DNA from: Tricholomella constricta
Taxonomy: Eukaryota; Basidiomycota; Agaricomycetes; Agaricales; Lyophyllaceae
Assembly (NCBI GenBank): GCA_013368375.1
Contig: JAACJP010000017.1
Span: forward strand, 310,001-374,000
Length of the DNA stretch: 64,000 nucleotides
Direction of reading: 5' to 3'
Position numbers and translations under genes: made by a program. The notes under the pieces were generated by a model. That model searched no databases. It had not been told where the DNA came from and saw only the letters and a program-made list of their open reading frames with translations. This document shows, in pieces, positions 36,776-48,329 of this stretch (positions are counted from its first letter, which is position 1; the number at the start of each line of letters is the position of its first letter).

Positions 36776-37540
36776 GATTTTGGAATACGGAGGTTGTGAG
36801 TTCCATTGTCGTCCGCTCGTTGTTGTGTTTATTCTGTGGTTCGGGATGCGCGCGACAATGAGTGTATGTTGTTGGATCTCAATCATGATGCGCGCGAGAA
36901 ATCAGGGACGCAGCAGTGCAACGCAGTGTCAACTTAAACTTATTCTGACTTGGACATGGCCGTGAACTTGATCATTGACTTGATCTGCCCTTGCATCGCC
37001 CATCGTGAGTTAACGTTGATGTTCGAGCCCATTCACTGCCGTGATCCTGCGCCTCCACAATGACGTGGTTCAACTTATGTCAGTACCCTCTTTTCCCCAG
37101 ATATTACACAATGATAGCTGGAGGATCTTGCTAATCTGCTTAACATAGAAAAGTGGGGCCAGAACGGTGTTGCAGCGGTGACCGAAGTGCCGGCGCGTTG
37201 TGGTGCCTGCGTCTAGCAGCAAGCTGTAAGTGTACACTTCCCGTTATGTTGTGTGCCTCTTATTCGATAATGGGCCGAGACTCTGAACTTGAGCTTGAAG
37301 ACGTGAGTGGAGGATGGAACAAACAATTACGACAACCTCTTCTCGTTGTGCAGTCTAGAACGCCATACGACGCGCAGACCGGCAAATACCGCAAGTATGG
37401 AGCTCTCCCGCGACTCAAATTAGTACGGAACGGAAAAATAACGACTGATGGAGAAGCATCTGGAGGCACGTCTAGGCTTAGCCTGCGGGTCCCGATGCGT
37501 CGCCCCAAATGTCATCATCGTCCACACCACTCCAATCCCT
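36776..37540. other. Intergenic, possible minor exon
   Basis: Contains the 3' UTR of the P450 gene. Protein-like scraps (KWGQNGVAAVTEVPARCG near 37145, SRTPYDAQTGKYRKYGALPR near 37358) lie in different frames, and I could not join them. Confidence 0.35.
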
Positions 37541-37549
37541 GCTATATAA
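37541..37549 (+). promoter_or_regulatory. TATA box of the alcohol dehydrogenase gene
   Basis: CTATATAAC lies 31 bp upstream of the start codon at 37580. The close spacing implies a very short leader. Confidence 0.5.
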
Positions 37550-37579
37550 CTCGATCCAACTTCCAACTTCACCAACACC

Positions 37580-39172
37580 ATGTCCTCCTCCACTTCAAAG
37601 TCATACACAGTCCCGGCCACTCAAACCGCCGCCATCGTCGCAGAGAGGGGCGGTTCCATCGTCGTCAAGACCGACCACCCCGTCAAGTCCCAGGCCCAGC
37701 TCGCCCCCGGCGAATGTCTCGTCAAATTGCATTGCACAAGCGTTTGCCACACTGACCTCCACGCCGCTTTCGGCGACTGGCCCCTCGAAGCGGAAACTCC
37801 CCTCATTGGTGGCCACGAGGGCGTCGGCGAGATCGTTGCGATTGGAGAACACACCACCGAAAGCCCGGTGAAGATTGGTGATCGCGTTGGCATCAAGTGG
37901 CTCGCCGACTCGTGCCTGAATTGCGAGCAGTGTCGCAAGGGCCGCGAACAAAGTATGCTGTAGTGTGGTTTCTATGTTTAGACGCGTTCTGACCGACGGG
38001 CGCGCGTTAGATTGCGACCAGGCAAAGCTCAGCGGGTTTACCGTCGACGGGACGTTCTCCCAATACGTCGTAAGTACGCAGCGCTGCCTTTTGCTGGTTG
38101 GTCTCACTTAGTCTATCATATCAAGGTCTCATATGTCCGGCACGTTACGCCTATCCCCGACGGTTTTGACAGCAACGCAGCCGCGTCTATACTCTGTGCG
38201 GTAAGTGTATGCTGAATATCTACGCATATTGGTGATCCTCAATATCCTTTCCGCGTCCGTAGGGACTCACCGTCTATCGCGCCCTAAAGTACAGCCAGAC
38301 GAGCCCCGGAGACTGGGTCGTCCTCCCCGGCGCTGGCGGCGGCCTTGGACATCTCGGTATCTCGAAAATTCCATCTCCCGCACCGCCGATCTAATCCTAA
38401 ACCAGCCGTACAATACGCAAAGTACATGGGCCTCCGGGTAATCGCCATCGGTGCGTCTCCTCCTCGCCCTCCCCTCGACAATAAAGCTAATTGATAAATG
38501 CGAACATCCAGACACCGGCGCTGAAAAGAAAGAGCTCTGCCAAGGTCTCGGCGCGGACCTCTGGATCGACTTCAAAGAGTCCAAAGATATCGTCGCAGAC
38601 ATCAAGCGCGCCACCGGCGGTGATGGAGCCCATTCCGCCGTCGTCACCGCCGCCTCGGTATTTATTCATCCTCTTTCCTTTGGTCATTCTTGGCGGCTGA
38701 CTGGTATTGTGATCTGCTGTGTAGGGCGCCGGCTACCAGCAAGCGATCGAGTACCTCCGCAAGGGCGGCACGCTCATGGCCGTGGGGCTCCCTGGCAAGG
38801 CAACGCTCGATGCGTCGATCTTCTTTACTGTGTTCAAGGTGCGCTTCTCCTCACTTTTTTTTTCCTTTTGGCGCGTCAAAAAAAAGTTTATGAATTTGTA
38901 TCTGTCACGTAGAGCATAAGCATCCTGGGCTCGTACGTGGGGAACCGCCAGGACGCGCGCGAGGCGCTCGATATCGCGGCGCGCGGGGGTGTCAAGTGCC
39001 ATTATGCGGTGCGGAAGCTTGGGGACCTGCAAGAGTGAGTGGGACTGCCTGCTCCTATCTGTTTATTTCTGCTGACGTGATGGTGTGTGGTGGTGGTGGT
39101 GGCAGCATATATGAGGAACTGAAGAAGGGGACAATCAGTGGGAGGGTTGTTGTTGATATGACCAAGGAGTGA
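37580..39172 (+). CDS. Zinc-dependent alcohol dehydrogenase (ADH1-type)
   Basis: Exons 37580-37952, 38011-38069, 38126-38200, 38263-38356, 38406-38450, 38512-38657, 38725-38838, 38913-39034 and 39106-39172 join exactly to 364 residues. Catalytic zinc ligands appear in CTSVCHTDLH and GGHEGVGEIV. The structural zinc is held by CLNCEQCRKGREQNC, four cysteines in normal spacing. The Rossmann motif is VLPGAGGGLGHLAVQYAK, with VIAIDTGAEK giving an Asp that favours NAD. Family members interconvert primary alcohols and aldehydes in the cytosol. It follows the P450 gene in the same direction. Confidence 0.94.
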
Positions 39173-40317
39173 GGTGGAGATGGAGGTGATCTATGCATAG
39201 GTCGATGGGAAGGAAAGTCAATCAAGGTTCGGACGTTTGTATATGAGAATGAAATCTGTATGGATAGATTATGTAAAGTTAGCAGGTGCTACTGTGGCGG
39301 TTTGATGTAATTTTGCCACATCGTGGCGCAGGACAAGGTCTGCTGTCAGGCAAATATGGCGAAAAGAGGGCCGTGTCATCAGAATCAGGCTCGGATTCAC
39401 AGTGACATGCATATGGGCTGAGATAATTGCCTACAGTTTCCAGTGACGAGCAAATAATATACAACTGGACTTGCGCCGAACAAAATATCGACCTTTTACC
39501 GGCTGGGCTTTAGCGACATGCCGAACTCTGCATCAGCATGCTTCAAGTTGACTTGGACCACACATGCATAGATATTTTAGTCCTGAGCGTTCGGAAGGGC
39601 TCAGCGAAAGACTCGCACAACAATGTCAAGGCCATGTGTGCGTGTGTTTTCTGTGATCCTAGTTATATTGACCAATTTTCTAGCAGTCCACCAGATTTAC
39701 GGACGGACAAGAAAATTCTCGCGCGAGTTTGAGAATGTTCATTGCTGGGTCTAGTCTACCGACACTCACATCCAAGACGTAGCCATCATGCCTTCTCCCT
39801 CCATAGGGACGAGCGTTCAAATTCGCCGCGCGCGCGCCACACATCCATCCCCGTACCTAAAGTCCATCGCGTGATAACGGGCTCCTGCTTTCAAGAACAG
39901 ATCAAATGCACGCGCCGCCAGGATACCTTTCCCCGCCTCTCGTCCCTCCCCCTCCAGCGCCAATCGGGTTAGCGGGTTTGACCCGGTGTAATTCGAGCAT
40001 GTTGCGACGATGGATGCGGCGCGGGTCCCTGGGTGCGTAGCGCCGAGGACATGGTGGGATTATATGGCGGCGAAGACTGGGGGACGGTGATTCAATTCAG
40101 GTTTGATGCTGTGGCGTCAACTTTGCCCGATATCGACTCTGTCCCGGGAAAAAGGTCGGACTGATGTTATTCAAGCTCAGGAGGTCTACTGTACTAGTAT
40201 CAAGCTGCGCGCATTGTAAAGTACATGAAAGAAAAAACAGTTAAAAATAAAACGAAAAACACGAGATGGACAGCAGAAAGTAGAGAACATACAACCTCCT
40301 TGTAAGTACCGAGCCCC
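39173..40317. other. Convergent intergenic region
   Basis: Lies between convergent ends of the dehydrogenase and the SWIRM-SANT gene. No supported gene or RNA. Confidence 0.5.
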
Positions 40318-42470
40318 TCAGCTAAGCTGCAACAAGCCCGCATCCGGCACTGGGCCGCCCTCTGCTCCTCTGTCCATGGCCACACCTTGCGGCACCTCCT
40401 GCACCACCGGGCCCTGGCCTACCGTCCCCATATTCACGGCCCCGAGGTTCACTGCGCCCCTCGCCATTTCTGCGCGCACGCTCTCCAGCATCCTCGCGAG
40501 CCCTGTACGCTCGCCGACAAGTTTCATACGCTCACCCTCCAGCGCGCGGCGCTCCTCTTCCAGCACGCCCTCCAGCTCCTCGAACGCCTGCATCTTGACC
40601 TCGAGCTTCGTCAGCGTAAGCTTGATTAGCTGTGCGAGGGACGAGCGGATCTGGGTGTCCTCGGCGTCTGCAAGGGACTGCGCAGCTTTGGCGGAGGCTT
40701 TGAGCGCCAAACCCGCGGCGCGCGCGACTTTCGAATGGGGGATTGCAGGTACGGGTCTTTCGGGTGCGGAGGACGGTGCAGGTGTAGATGTTTCGGCCTT
40801 CGTGGCGGTAGTATCATCCGCTTGGCCTTCATCCATCTTGTCGTCCTCCTGTTCCTTCTCCGTATCCTTTTCCTTGTCCTTATCCGTCACCCCTTCCATC
40901 GCGTTCTCGCCGTCGCCTTCCTTTTCCACACCCTTCTCCTCCTTCACCTCCCCGTCCTTCGTCAAGTCCCCAAGCGCTGCCTTTGCCGCCTCCGCCGCCA
41001 CCCCCGGCCCCACCACGCCCGCCAAGAACGCAACCACGCTCATAACCGGGTTATCCGCCTGCTCAAACGGCACCCTCCCAAACCTCAACGCCCCCATATG
41101 GCCCTCCGAGTTCAGATACGGGTCCTCAATCGGCAGCTCCAAGAAACGCTTGATGCACTGCTGCGCGCTCCGCGTCCCGACGTGCTCCTCCACCCGGCTC
41201 CAGTCGTCGTCGTACATCTCAATCCCCTCAAGCAGCCGCAGCGTCTCCTCGTCGCTCCAGTCACCCGCGCCCCCGAACGGCGCGGCCGCCGCCGCCGCGG
41301 TGAGCTTGACGAAATCGCCGGAGAACATGGAGGAGGGGAAGCGCCCGTCGAGGTAGCACGGCGCGCAGAGCGTGTATTTTTTGTCTTTGAGCGAGTGGTA
41401 GCGGACGGCAGTGCAGTCTGCCCCGCAAGTGTCGCAGCTGTGCGTTTCGGAGGCAATGGTGGTGGTGCCGTTGGTGGATGCGCCGTTTGCGAGGGCGGCG
41501 GCGTCGGAGGCGCTGATAGGGCGCGAGGCTTTGGAGGTCGTTTGGTAGATGGAGGAGCGGAGTTCGAGGGAGGCGGGCGTTGTGGTGGAGGCGGAGGCGC
41601 CGTTTGTGCCTGCGGCGGTAGAGGAGCCTGCAGCTGGGTGGGTGGGGCGTGTGCCCGGGTGGAGGGATTGAAGGCCGCGGGGGGTGTCGAGGATGACGCG
41701 GAAGTGACCTGTGAAGGGGGGTGCAAGGGCAGCTGGGCGCGCCTCGGGATCGATCTGTTGCTCTATGATGAGAAATGTCATGGAATTTCTACGAGGGTAC
41801 GCACCTGGTAGTTGATGAGCCCCCACTGTTCGAGGAATGCATGCACACGCATGATTGCACAGACGTCACCTGCCAGATTTCTGCGGCAGGCCGTGACGGT
41901 TAAATATTCCATGGGACGCAGGCGGTACGTGTTGATCATAAAGTCCCGGTAGTCCTTGTATATAGCTGGTGTCTTGCTCCTGTTGCGCGAGTTGAAGAAC
42001 TCGGGCAGCGCGCGTTGCTCGACGGGGTGGATTTGTGACATGTCGAACCAGGCGGAATACGAAGGTATGATGACCTCGTGCGTTTGAGCAGCGAGATACT
42101 TGCGCGCCTGCTCCTCGAGCCGCTGGCGCGTTGCCTCGAGTTGGGCCGGGTCTTCCTCGTCATTCTCATCAGCCGAGTCGGGCTCCTCGTCGGCTGCGTC
42201 ATTCATGGACACGTCCCCCGCATCTTCGTCATCACCCTCCTTCAGCACACGGACTTTTCCCCCATTTTCTGGACGAGACTGGGAGGGCGCGTCCGGGGGG
42301 AGGTTGGCGATGTCGGTGGACTGGATGGGCTCGTTCTCGCCACGCTTGCCCGGGGCGTTGTCGAGGTGGACGGGCTCGGCGCCCTGGTTCTGTTGAGGGA
42401 CGGTCAGTTTGATGCGCTTGGAGTCAGACGAGCTTGGTCCTGGCGATGCCCCGCGTTTTGGAGACTCCAT
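40318..42470 (-). CDS. RSC8: SWI3/RSC8-type chromatin remodelling subunit (SWIRM, ZZ-like, SANT)
   Basis: Exons 42470-41805 and 41754-40318 join exactly to 700 residues. After an acidic N-terminus comes a SWIRM domain ([20 protein letters not shown] ... [32 protein letters not shown]). A small zinc-binding motif follows (CDTCGADC ... CAPC), then a SANT domain ([20 protein letters not shown] ... [14 protein letters not shown]) with the usual PIEDPY. An acidic/Lys-rich linker and a C-terminal coiled coil ([20 protein letters not shown]) complete the family pattern. Members are core scaffolds of SWI/SNF and RSC in the nucleus. RSC8 and SWI3 cannot be separated here, so the symbol is approximate. 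An upstream in-frame Met at 42527 is less likely. Confidence 0.92.
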
Positions 42471-43295
42471 TCTACTTTTTGACGCTGTGGTTCGTTGCAA
42501 ACAGAGCCTGTTGCCCTGCGTGCCCAACTTGAAACAATAATAAGCAGTCCCAAATAATGCGAAATTCTGCTTGGCCGATGCATATCGACGCTTTCACCGT
42601 TTGTCTTCCGTCGATGTACTTCCTAACACATTCCATGGGCCGCAAGCAGTGAAAGGCATTGTTGTAGCAACTAGCAACATCGTTGCCGTGACTATCTTAA
42701 CGTACTAAAGCATCCAAGAAACGATGCCGAAGACCTTTGGCCATAGAAAGTAAGTGCTCTCAAGGCGCTTTGCTTAATTCAGCTCAGACTATTCACGTAG
42801 CTATAGCTCAATGATCCGATCTCAATGACCCGATCGCGCAACTCTCGATATATGCATCCTTTCACGAGGCACCGAAGGTCAAAAACTGCTGTTTGCCTTC
42901 CGGTTCTAATTGCAAGGTCTCGAAAGCATCTCCGACACTTTCTCTGGATGGTCTTTCTTACAAGCTCGCGCAGCATCTACCTCCCAGCGAGTGAAAATGA
43001 ACTTCCGTGTTCTGATCTGGTCCTATTACTGACGTGCCCCAGTTGCTGAGATGCAGCACTCAGCACACCCGAATTCACCTCGTCGAGTGCGCTTCTCCTT
43101 TCGTAGCCAATATAGTAACGATGCCGAACGACCGAGAAAACTCCAGGTCACACGGTCCACGACCAATGACCTCAGCCTGATCAGTACTAAACGTGAATTC
43201 CTTGGATTCCATTATAGATGTCTTGGCCCGAAACTGATATCACACCGCATGGGTACACTTCCAACCAATTTCCTTCGAACTGACTCCCAACGTCC
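42471..43295. other. Divergent intergenic region
   Basis: Holds the promoters of both flanking genes. A possible mini-exon ATG at 42724 (MPKTFGHRK followed by GTAAGT) has no convincing continuation. Confidence 0.4.
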
Positions 43296-44450
43296 ATGAC
43301 CACCGTCGTGAAAGCGCGCTGCCACTGCGGGCTAAATTCCTTTAATATCCCATTCGCCACAGCCTCCCTCCCCATCACCAATGACCTTTGCCACTGCACC
43401 TCCTGTCAGCACAGCACCGGCCAACTCATGGTGAACCACGTTGCATTTCTCGGTGCTCCACTCTCCGGGTCTGCTGCCACGGACTCGAACGAGCCCGCTG
43501 ATCTTTCCACGCTCACCCCGTATAAGACCTCTGCCTCCGCGACACGCTGGTTCTGCAGCCGCTGCTCCGCGCATATTCTGTGGGAGTACAACAACACCAC
43601 GCACCCGAGCTGGTGCGTCGCCGTGGGGACGCTGGAGCGCACAGAGGGGATCGTCAAGACGGGATACCACATCTGGGTCGCGGACACTCTTGATGGTGGG
43701 ATTGCAGACCATCTGAGAGTCGTTGATGGCCTCGAGCTTCCGAGGTATATTGCGGGGGTCAAAGAATGCGAAGTTGTTCCCGCGAAATGGCGAAGCGCAG
43801 ATATCCTAGAGGATTCGAGGGCACATTCACAAGAGCTAGATCGTATCCTCGCGTACTGTCATTGCAGAGCGATATCGTTCTGGATCACAAGACCCTCAGC
43901 AGCCTCTGCGCAACCTTCGTCCCCATACCCCGATCTCATGCACCCGTACATCTCAACGCCTAAAGACAAGGTCGCGAATCCCAACGATGAGAAATGGTGG
44001 CTGCGCCCTGGTGTAGTAAATTCCACGCACTACCTCGCCGGACACTGCGCGTGCACGTCTTGCCGCCTCACCAGCGGATTTGAGATCCAGAGCTGGGCAT
44101 TCATTCCGAAGGCGAACCTCCTCTTTCCTCGTCCTGGTGCCGCCCCCGCAACGACGGAGCTGATTGAGCTCAACCTACAGGACGACGATCTGCGCCCTGC
44201 GGGGTTGCGGCGCTACCGGTCGAGCGCGGGACGGAATAGGGAGTTTTGCGGGACTTGCGGGGCGACGGTGTTCTGGTGGGGGGAGGAACGGCCAGAGCTC
44301 GTTGATGTGGCGGTAGGGTTGGTGGATGAGAAGGTGGGGGGCTCGAGAGCAGAAGGTTGGTTTGAGTGGTGGAGAGGACGCGTAAGCTTTGAAGAGGATG
44401 CTGTCAACAAGGGCTTGGTGCAGGGACTCGTTGAGGGTTTGAGGGCATGA
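43296..44450 (+). CDS. Protein with two GFA/CENP-V zinc domains
   Basis: A single exon of 384 residues. The first domain has CHCGLNSF, CHCTSCQHSTG and CSRCSAHILWEY. The second has CHCRAISFWI, HCACTSCRLTSG and CGTCGATVFWWG. Both follow the Cys pattern of the Mss4-like GFA family, named after a proposed glutathione-dependent formaldehyde-activating enzyme; many members have no proven reaction. The two domains diverge strongly, so the fusion is old. The lack of introns contrasts with its neighbours. Confidence 0.9.
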   Translation: MTTVVKARCHCGLNSFNIPFATASLPITNDLCHCTSCQHSTGQLMVNHVAFLGAPLSGSAATDSNEPADLSTLTPYKTSASATRWFCSRCSAHILWEYNNTTHPSWCVAVGTLERTEGIVKTGYHIWVADTLDGGIADHLRVVDGLELPRYIAGVKECEVVPAKWRSADILEDSRAHSQELDRILAYCHCRAISFWITRPSAASAQPSSPYPDLMHPYISTPKDKVANPNDEKWWLRPGVVNSTHYLAGHCACTSCRLTSGFEIQSWAFIPKANLLFPRPGAAPATTELIELNLQDDDLRPAGLRRYRSSAGRNREFCGTCGATVFWWGEERPELVDVAVGLVDEKVGGSRAEGWFEWWRGRVSFEEDAVNKGLVQGLVEGLRA

Positions 44451-44639
44451 AGGGTTCGATCACCGACGCGAAAGATACTGCGTGCGTGTTCTGCAAGAAA
44501 GCACATACGGGTGGTTTGATTTATTGCTCCTGGTGTGCTCCCCGACGCGCTTATTGGTTCTCCCTAGACGTTCCGAGTTTGTCCCTTGATGCAACTTATA
44601 CCGTGGAGTTGTCTGCAATGTACCAGTTTCTAGCGGGCA
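44451..44639. other. 3' flank of the GFA-domain gene
   Basis: Ordinary sequence before the CACGGC-rich repeat region begins. Confidence 0.4.
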
Positions 44640-45835
44640 CAAGAAATTTACCGTGGCAATGCCGTGGCTGCCGTGCTTCCGTGCCACGGAATAACATGTC
44701 TCGCACGGCAGGTGAAGGATGACACGGTAGTAGGACTGCAGATTTCTTTACATTAGTGACAGTTAAAGCTAACGATTCGGCAGGAATACAATGTCAAATC
44801 AATTCTTCTGATATTTCAATCTCGAATGCTGCGTGAATCACACCGAATCGTGTTTTGCTTTGACAGTAACATTTCACAGGCTTTTGTTGGGGCGACTGTT
44901 CCGCTCCGAAAGTAGAGAGCTGGCTCTCTACTTTGTTTAATAGCACATGACAGGATATTTATCGTTTATCGCAAACATTGGTAAGTTCCTGACTTACTAC
45001 AGACTCTACCCCCAGCCCTCCGGCTGACCTTGCCCGCTCTGTCAGACCACCGTTAGGGGGGGCTCATCTTGGTGTGCGTTTCCCATGCGTATAGGCCGAG
45101 CTTTACCATGACATACTCACTGCATCCTGTAGAACAGCGCGGTGCGACACGGACTCCACGGTACTGCACGGCACATCAACGGTACTGCTCACGGTACTGC
45201 GTGGTACTGCACGGCACCTGCACGGTACTGCACGGCACCTGCACGGTACTGCACGGCACCTGCAGGGTACTGTACGGGACCTGCATGGCACTGCACGGTA
45301 CGCACAGCCTGCAAGGGGTATGGCACGGAATGACACTGCTCTTGGAATACTTCTACAGCCTGCTTACACGGCACCTACATGGACCACAACAGGGGCACAG
45401 CACGCAGTACTCTCTGAGCTTCTGGGATTGAGAATGTGATCCAGGGTCGAGCTCCGGCCACTGCAATGGACCGGCTTTTTTTCCTACCTAGCTTACACGC
45501 CCACCTCTTCCAGTAAAGGCTTCACATGGTTTTAGTGTGTTTCTCCGACTCCTCCTCCTGTCAGTGACGAGAGGCGACGATCAAGGCCACGGCCCTTGGG
45601 CAAGACAAAAAACTGAAGTGAAATTCTTCTTTGACTGGCCGGTAGTATTGACGGACAGGAATCACAGTTCTAATATAAATATCTTCATTATTTTTCCTGA
45701 AACCAATATCATGCCACTGCACTGAACGCAGTACCTCGTTCATGGTACATGCACGGCACATGCACGGCACATACACGGTACATACACGGCACTGCAAGGT
45801 CATACACGGCCGTGCACGGCAGCGCCACGGCTTTT
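44640..45835. mobile_element. CCGTG/CACGG-rich repeat region, candidate non-autonomous element
   Basis: The left end (44650-44715) is dense in CCGTG (CCGTGGCAATGCCGTGGCTG). The right end (45740-45835) is dense in CACGG (CATGCACGGCACATGCACGG), so the two ends are inverted relative to each other. This is typical of subterminal repeats of a DNA transposon. The 21-bp minisatellite lies inside. No transposase is visible and the exact termini and target duplication are not resolved. Confidence 0.45.
45203..45300. repeat. 21-bp minisatellite
   Basis: Units of GGTACTGCACGGCACCTGCAC start at 45203, 45224, 45245, 45266 and 45287, an exact 21-nt period. The last two are degenerate. Shorter related pieces extend left to about 45155. 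Confidence 0.9.
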
Positions 45836-46167
45836 TCTCATCAGGAAAAACCTTCCTTGATAAATGATTGTGAATTCTGCCGAATTGTCTGTAAGGTAGA
45901 TAATTGTATAGATTAGCACGCTTAGCGGTGTTTCTCTGTTTTGAGCGGAAAGAGCTACTTATTCCGGCCCCCTGAGAATTTAGCAAGTAATTACTGATAA
46001 TTTACTGGTAAAGCACGCAAATGAACACCCTTTGGGTACCGTTTATCTGTTGTATTTCCTTGATTCAGTATAATATTGTGAAAGAGAATAGATCTGAGCA
46101 TTTGACAGAGTGCAACAATTGAGCTATCATACAAAAAAGATTACGTTGAATCATTGCCGAATCTAAA

Positions 46168-47560
46168 CTACTCGACCATTGCATCCCAATCAACATCCTT
46201 CAAAATTTCTTCCAGCGTGGCCTCCTGATGAGCTTTGCTACATAAAAAAGAGACATCAGCCGAAAGAAGAACAATGCAAGATGAAAGTCGACCATTACCT
46301 CACATCTTGATAAACATCGTGCATGAGCTTGTGGTATATCTCGGATGAGGAGGAAATGTGCCTTGTATGTGCTGTCGAAAATCTTTCCGGCAAATTCGGT
46401 GGGTGTTCCAGTCTGTAACTGTTTCAGAACCACGTGTATCTGAAGTCGAAAAATGTCGGACCACTGAACGTTGAGATCACAAACTGTATTTTGACTTACA
46501 GCAGTAGCAACCAGTGTCAGCATATAGATCGGATCTCGAGCTCCCCCGGAGCAGTGGAAAGTGACGACTTGAATTGCTGGTGGCGTTGAAGTCCAAGGCC
46601 GCCATCTTTGAAGAAGGCAGCTCGGATGGCGGCGCTGCTCCGGAATGGGCGGCGTCGATCGTAACCCTGTGAAGGTCTCAGTCGATGTATGAATACGAAG
46701 AGCGAATCACATACCTGACACATGCACACGCAGCGCCGGCGGGATCGAGTTCGGGTGCACCTGGGGGGCCGCAGGCAGGTCAGCATGCACGAGGATGCTC
46801 CTCCCCTCGTACGCCTCAAACGCAGCTTCGGTGTCTGCAAGGGCAGACGCAACACTCGCCCAGACGCCGTGGCGGACGAGCAGCTGGAGGCGGATGGCGT
46901 GCACGAGGAGGAGGATGAGGTTGGGGTGTGTGGGGTGGGCAGAGAGGGCGGCGGCGGCAGTGTGCATGTCTTGGAGGGTGGCGAGGCACTTTTGGAGGGT
47001 GGAGGGGGTGTGGTCGGCGGCGCAGGTGTGGGTGTGGATGAGAGCGAGATGGGCGGCGAAGTGGAGGTGTGGGAGGCTGGTGGCGGTGGCTGGGGCGGAG
47101 GGTGTGGGCTTGAATTTTTGGGCTGGCGAGGCGGGCGGAGAGGATCGTCAGGTAGGGTGTGTATAACGCGAGCACTGGGTGCTGGAGAGTGTGGTTAGTC
47201 CGGGTTTGAAAAGCGAGTTTAGCCACGCACCTTTTGTGCGATAAGTAGCTGGAGAGACGAAGACTCAGCCAACAGTTTGAGTGCAAGTTGACGACTTACG
47301 ACTTTGGTCAAGGCGTGCTCGACTTCTCCCTGTTCAACCTCAGGACAGAGCATCCCCAGCTCCGCCGGTCCTGTCCATGCACGACATTCCTCTCGAGGCT
47401 CGAGGGTTCGCAGAGTAAGGCAGCGTCGCAGGGCATGGCGGGCCAGTGAGGCTGAGTGGATCAAGACGGCGGGTGGATGCGGAGTAGCGGAGTTTGAAAG
47501 CACCTTAGAAAAAACTTTCTGCACGTTCAAAGGCCTGGACGTGATTAAGTTGTGGAGGTG
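46168..47560 (-). pseudogene. Fragment resembling cohesin loader Scc4/MAU2
   Basis: Several minus-strand pieces look like exons of a helical-repeat protein: HALRRCLTLRTLEPREECRA, EVEHALTKVVSRQLALKLLA, LLVHAIRLQLLVRHGVWASV and DPIYMLTLVATA followed by IHVVLKQLQTG. The last exon encodes EATLEEILKDVDWDAMVE and stops at 46168. The order resembles basidiomycete MAU2-like proteins as I remember them. The 5' end is cut off by a repeat at about 47500, and one junction near 46370 needs a frame change. I consider it a truncated gene fragment. The family name is tentative. Confidence 0.4.
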
Positions 47561-47705
47561 AGGCTGTAATATAAATGACGATGTGGTCCAGTGGTTGTTA
47601 TGACCATGTCTACAACTTACCTCTACTATGTGAGATTGCGAGTTCAATTCCCCGCGGGTAAAATATTTTTCACCTGCGCGAGTTAGTGCAGTGTCTAACC
47701 AAAGT
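47455..47705 (+). repeat. tRNA-like SINE copy, plus orientation
   Basis: Contains an A-box-like TGGTCCAGTGG (47584-47594) and a B-box-like GAGTTCAATTCC (47640-47651), spaced as in a tRNA gene. A GGTAAAATATTTTTCACC segment follows. The same unit occurs inverted at 48580-48847. The shared block also extends upstream of the A box into the gene fragment. It does not fold as a complete tRNA by eye, so a tRNA-derived SINE is the better reading. Confidence 0.55.
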
Positions 47706-48329
47706 AGCTTACAACTTTCAAAAGGCCAAAGACATTATTATTATAAGCAATAGACATTCAAGGTATGAAAGCACAAGCAAAAGGTAAAAAAAAAGTCGCA
47801 AAAGCCCACTTAAGCAAAAGTGACCGGAGAAAGTCAAATACCCGAAAGCCGGAAGCAAAAGCATTTGGAGATTTGCTGATGCTTTACAGATGGGGGGGCG
47901 TATTGCCTCAGTGATCCCAGTGTCGATTATTCAGCGTAGTGTGCACCTTCTACCTAAATGGGGTCCCGCCGTTCCGCCGAGCTGGACAAGCCAAAATGTT
48001 CTCGATATCTGTCCTTCTTTTTTTGTCAATTCCTTCAAAGACCCTCATACGCACTTTAATGTATATTGACGTTAAATTATCCATGATTTCTTTTACATTA
48101 TTCAGTAAGCTCGTAATCGGTCAAAATTGAGTAGCCTTATGTCGCATTCAATGAATTATAGTCTTTTGTAATAATTCTTCCTAATTCACACATTTTTATC
48201 GCGGGAGGTTTTTCCTGATGCTGTTTGCCCGTTTCTAGCCAGGATTGTCATTACAGAAGGAAGAACAAATCCACTGTTATCAGGCAATCCACTACTGGAG
48301 CTGTTCAACCAGGCGGAGTGGCGGAGACG

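Larger units (their letters stand above)
45839..48220. mobile_element. Candidate element with CATCAGGAAAAACCTTCC inverted termini
   Basis: CATCAGGAAAAACCTTCC at 45839-45856 is matched in inverted orientation by GGGAGGTTTTTCCTGATG at 48203-48220, 17 of 18 positions. The 2.4 kb between them holds the gene fragment at 46168-47560 and a tRNA-like repeat. No transposase frame is present, so it would be non-autonomous. I could not see a clear target-site duplication. Confidence 0.4.

Noticed and set aside
37060..37480. A small spliced gene (MTWFNL exon, then KWGQNGVAAVTEVP)
   Set aside because: The GTCAGT donor and ACATAG acceptor join to give an immediate TAA stop, and later pieces are out of frame.
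40376..41811. Long plus-strand frames opposite the SWIRM-SANT gene
   Set aside because: Low-complexity Ser/Arg or Pro-rich shadows of a well-supported minus-strand gene with GC-rich codons.
42724..42760. Mini-exon MPKTFGHRK followed by GTAAGT
   Set aside because: No downstream exon with recognisable coding sequence could be connected.
47580..47660. A complete functional tRNA gene
   Set aside because: A and B boxes are present, but the arms do not pair well by eye and the unit is repeated with flanking non-tRNA sequence. A tRNA-derived repeat fits better.
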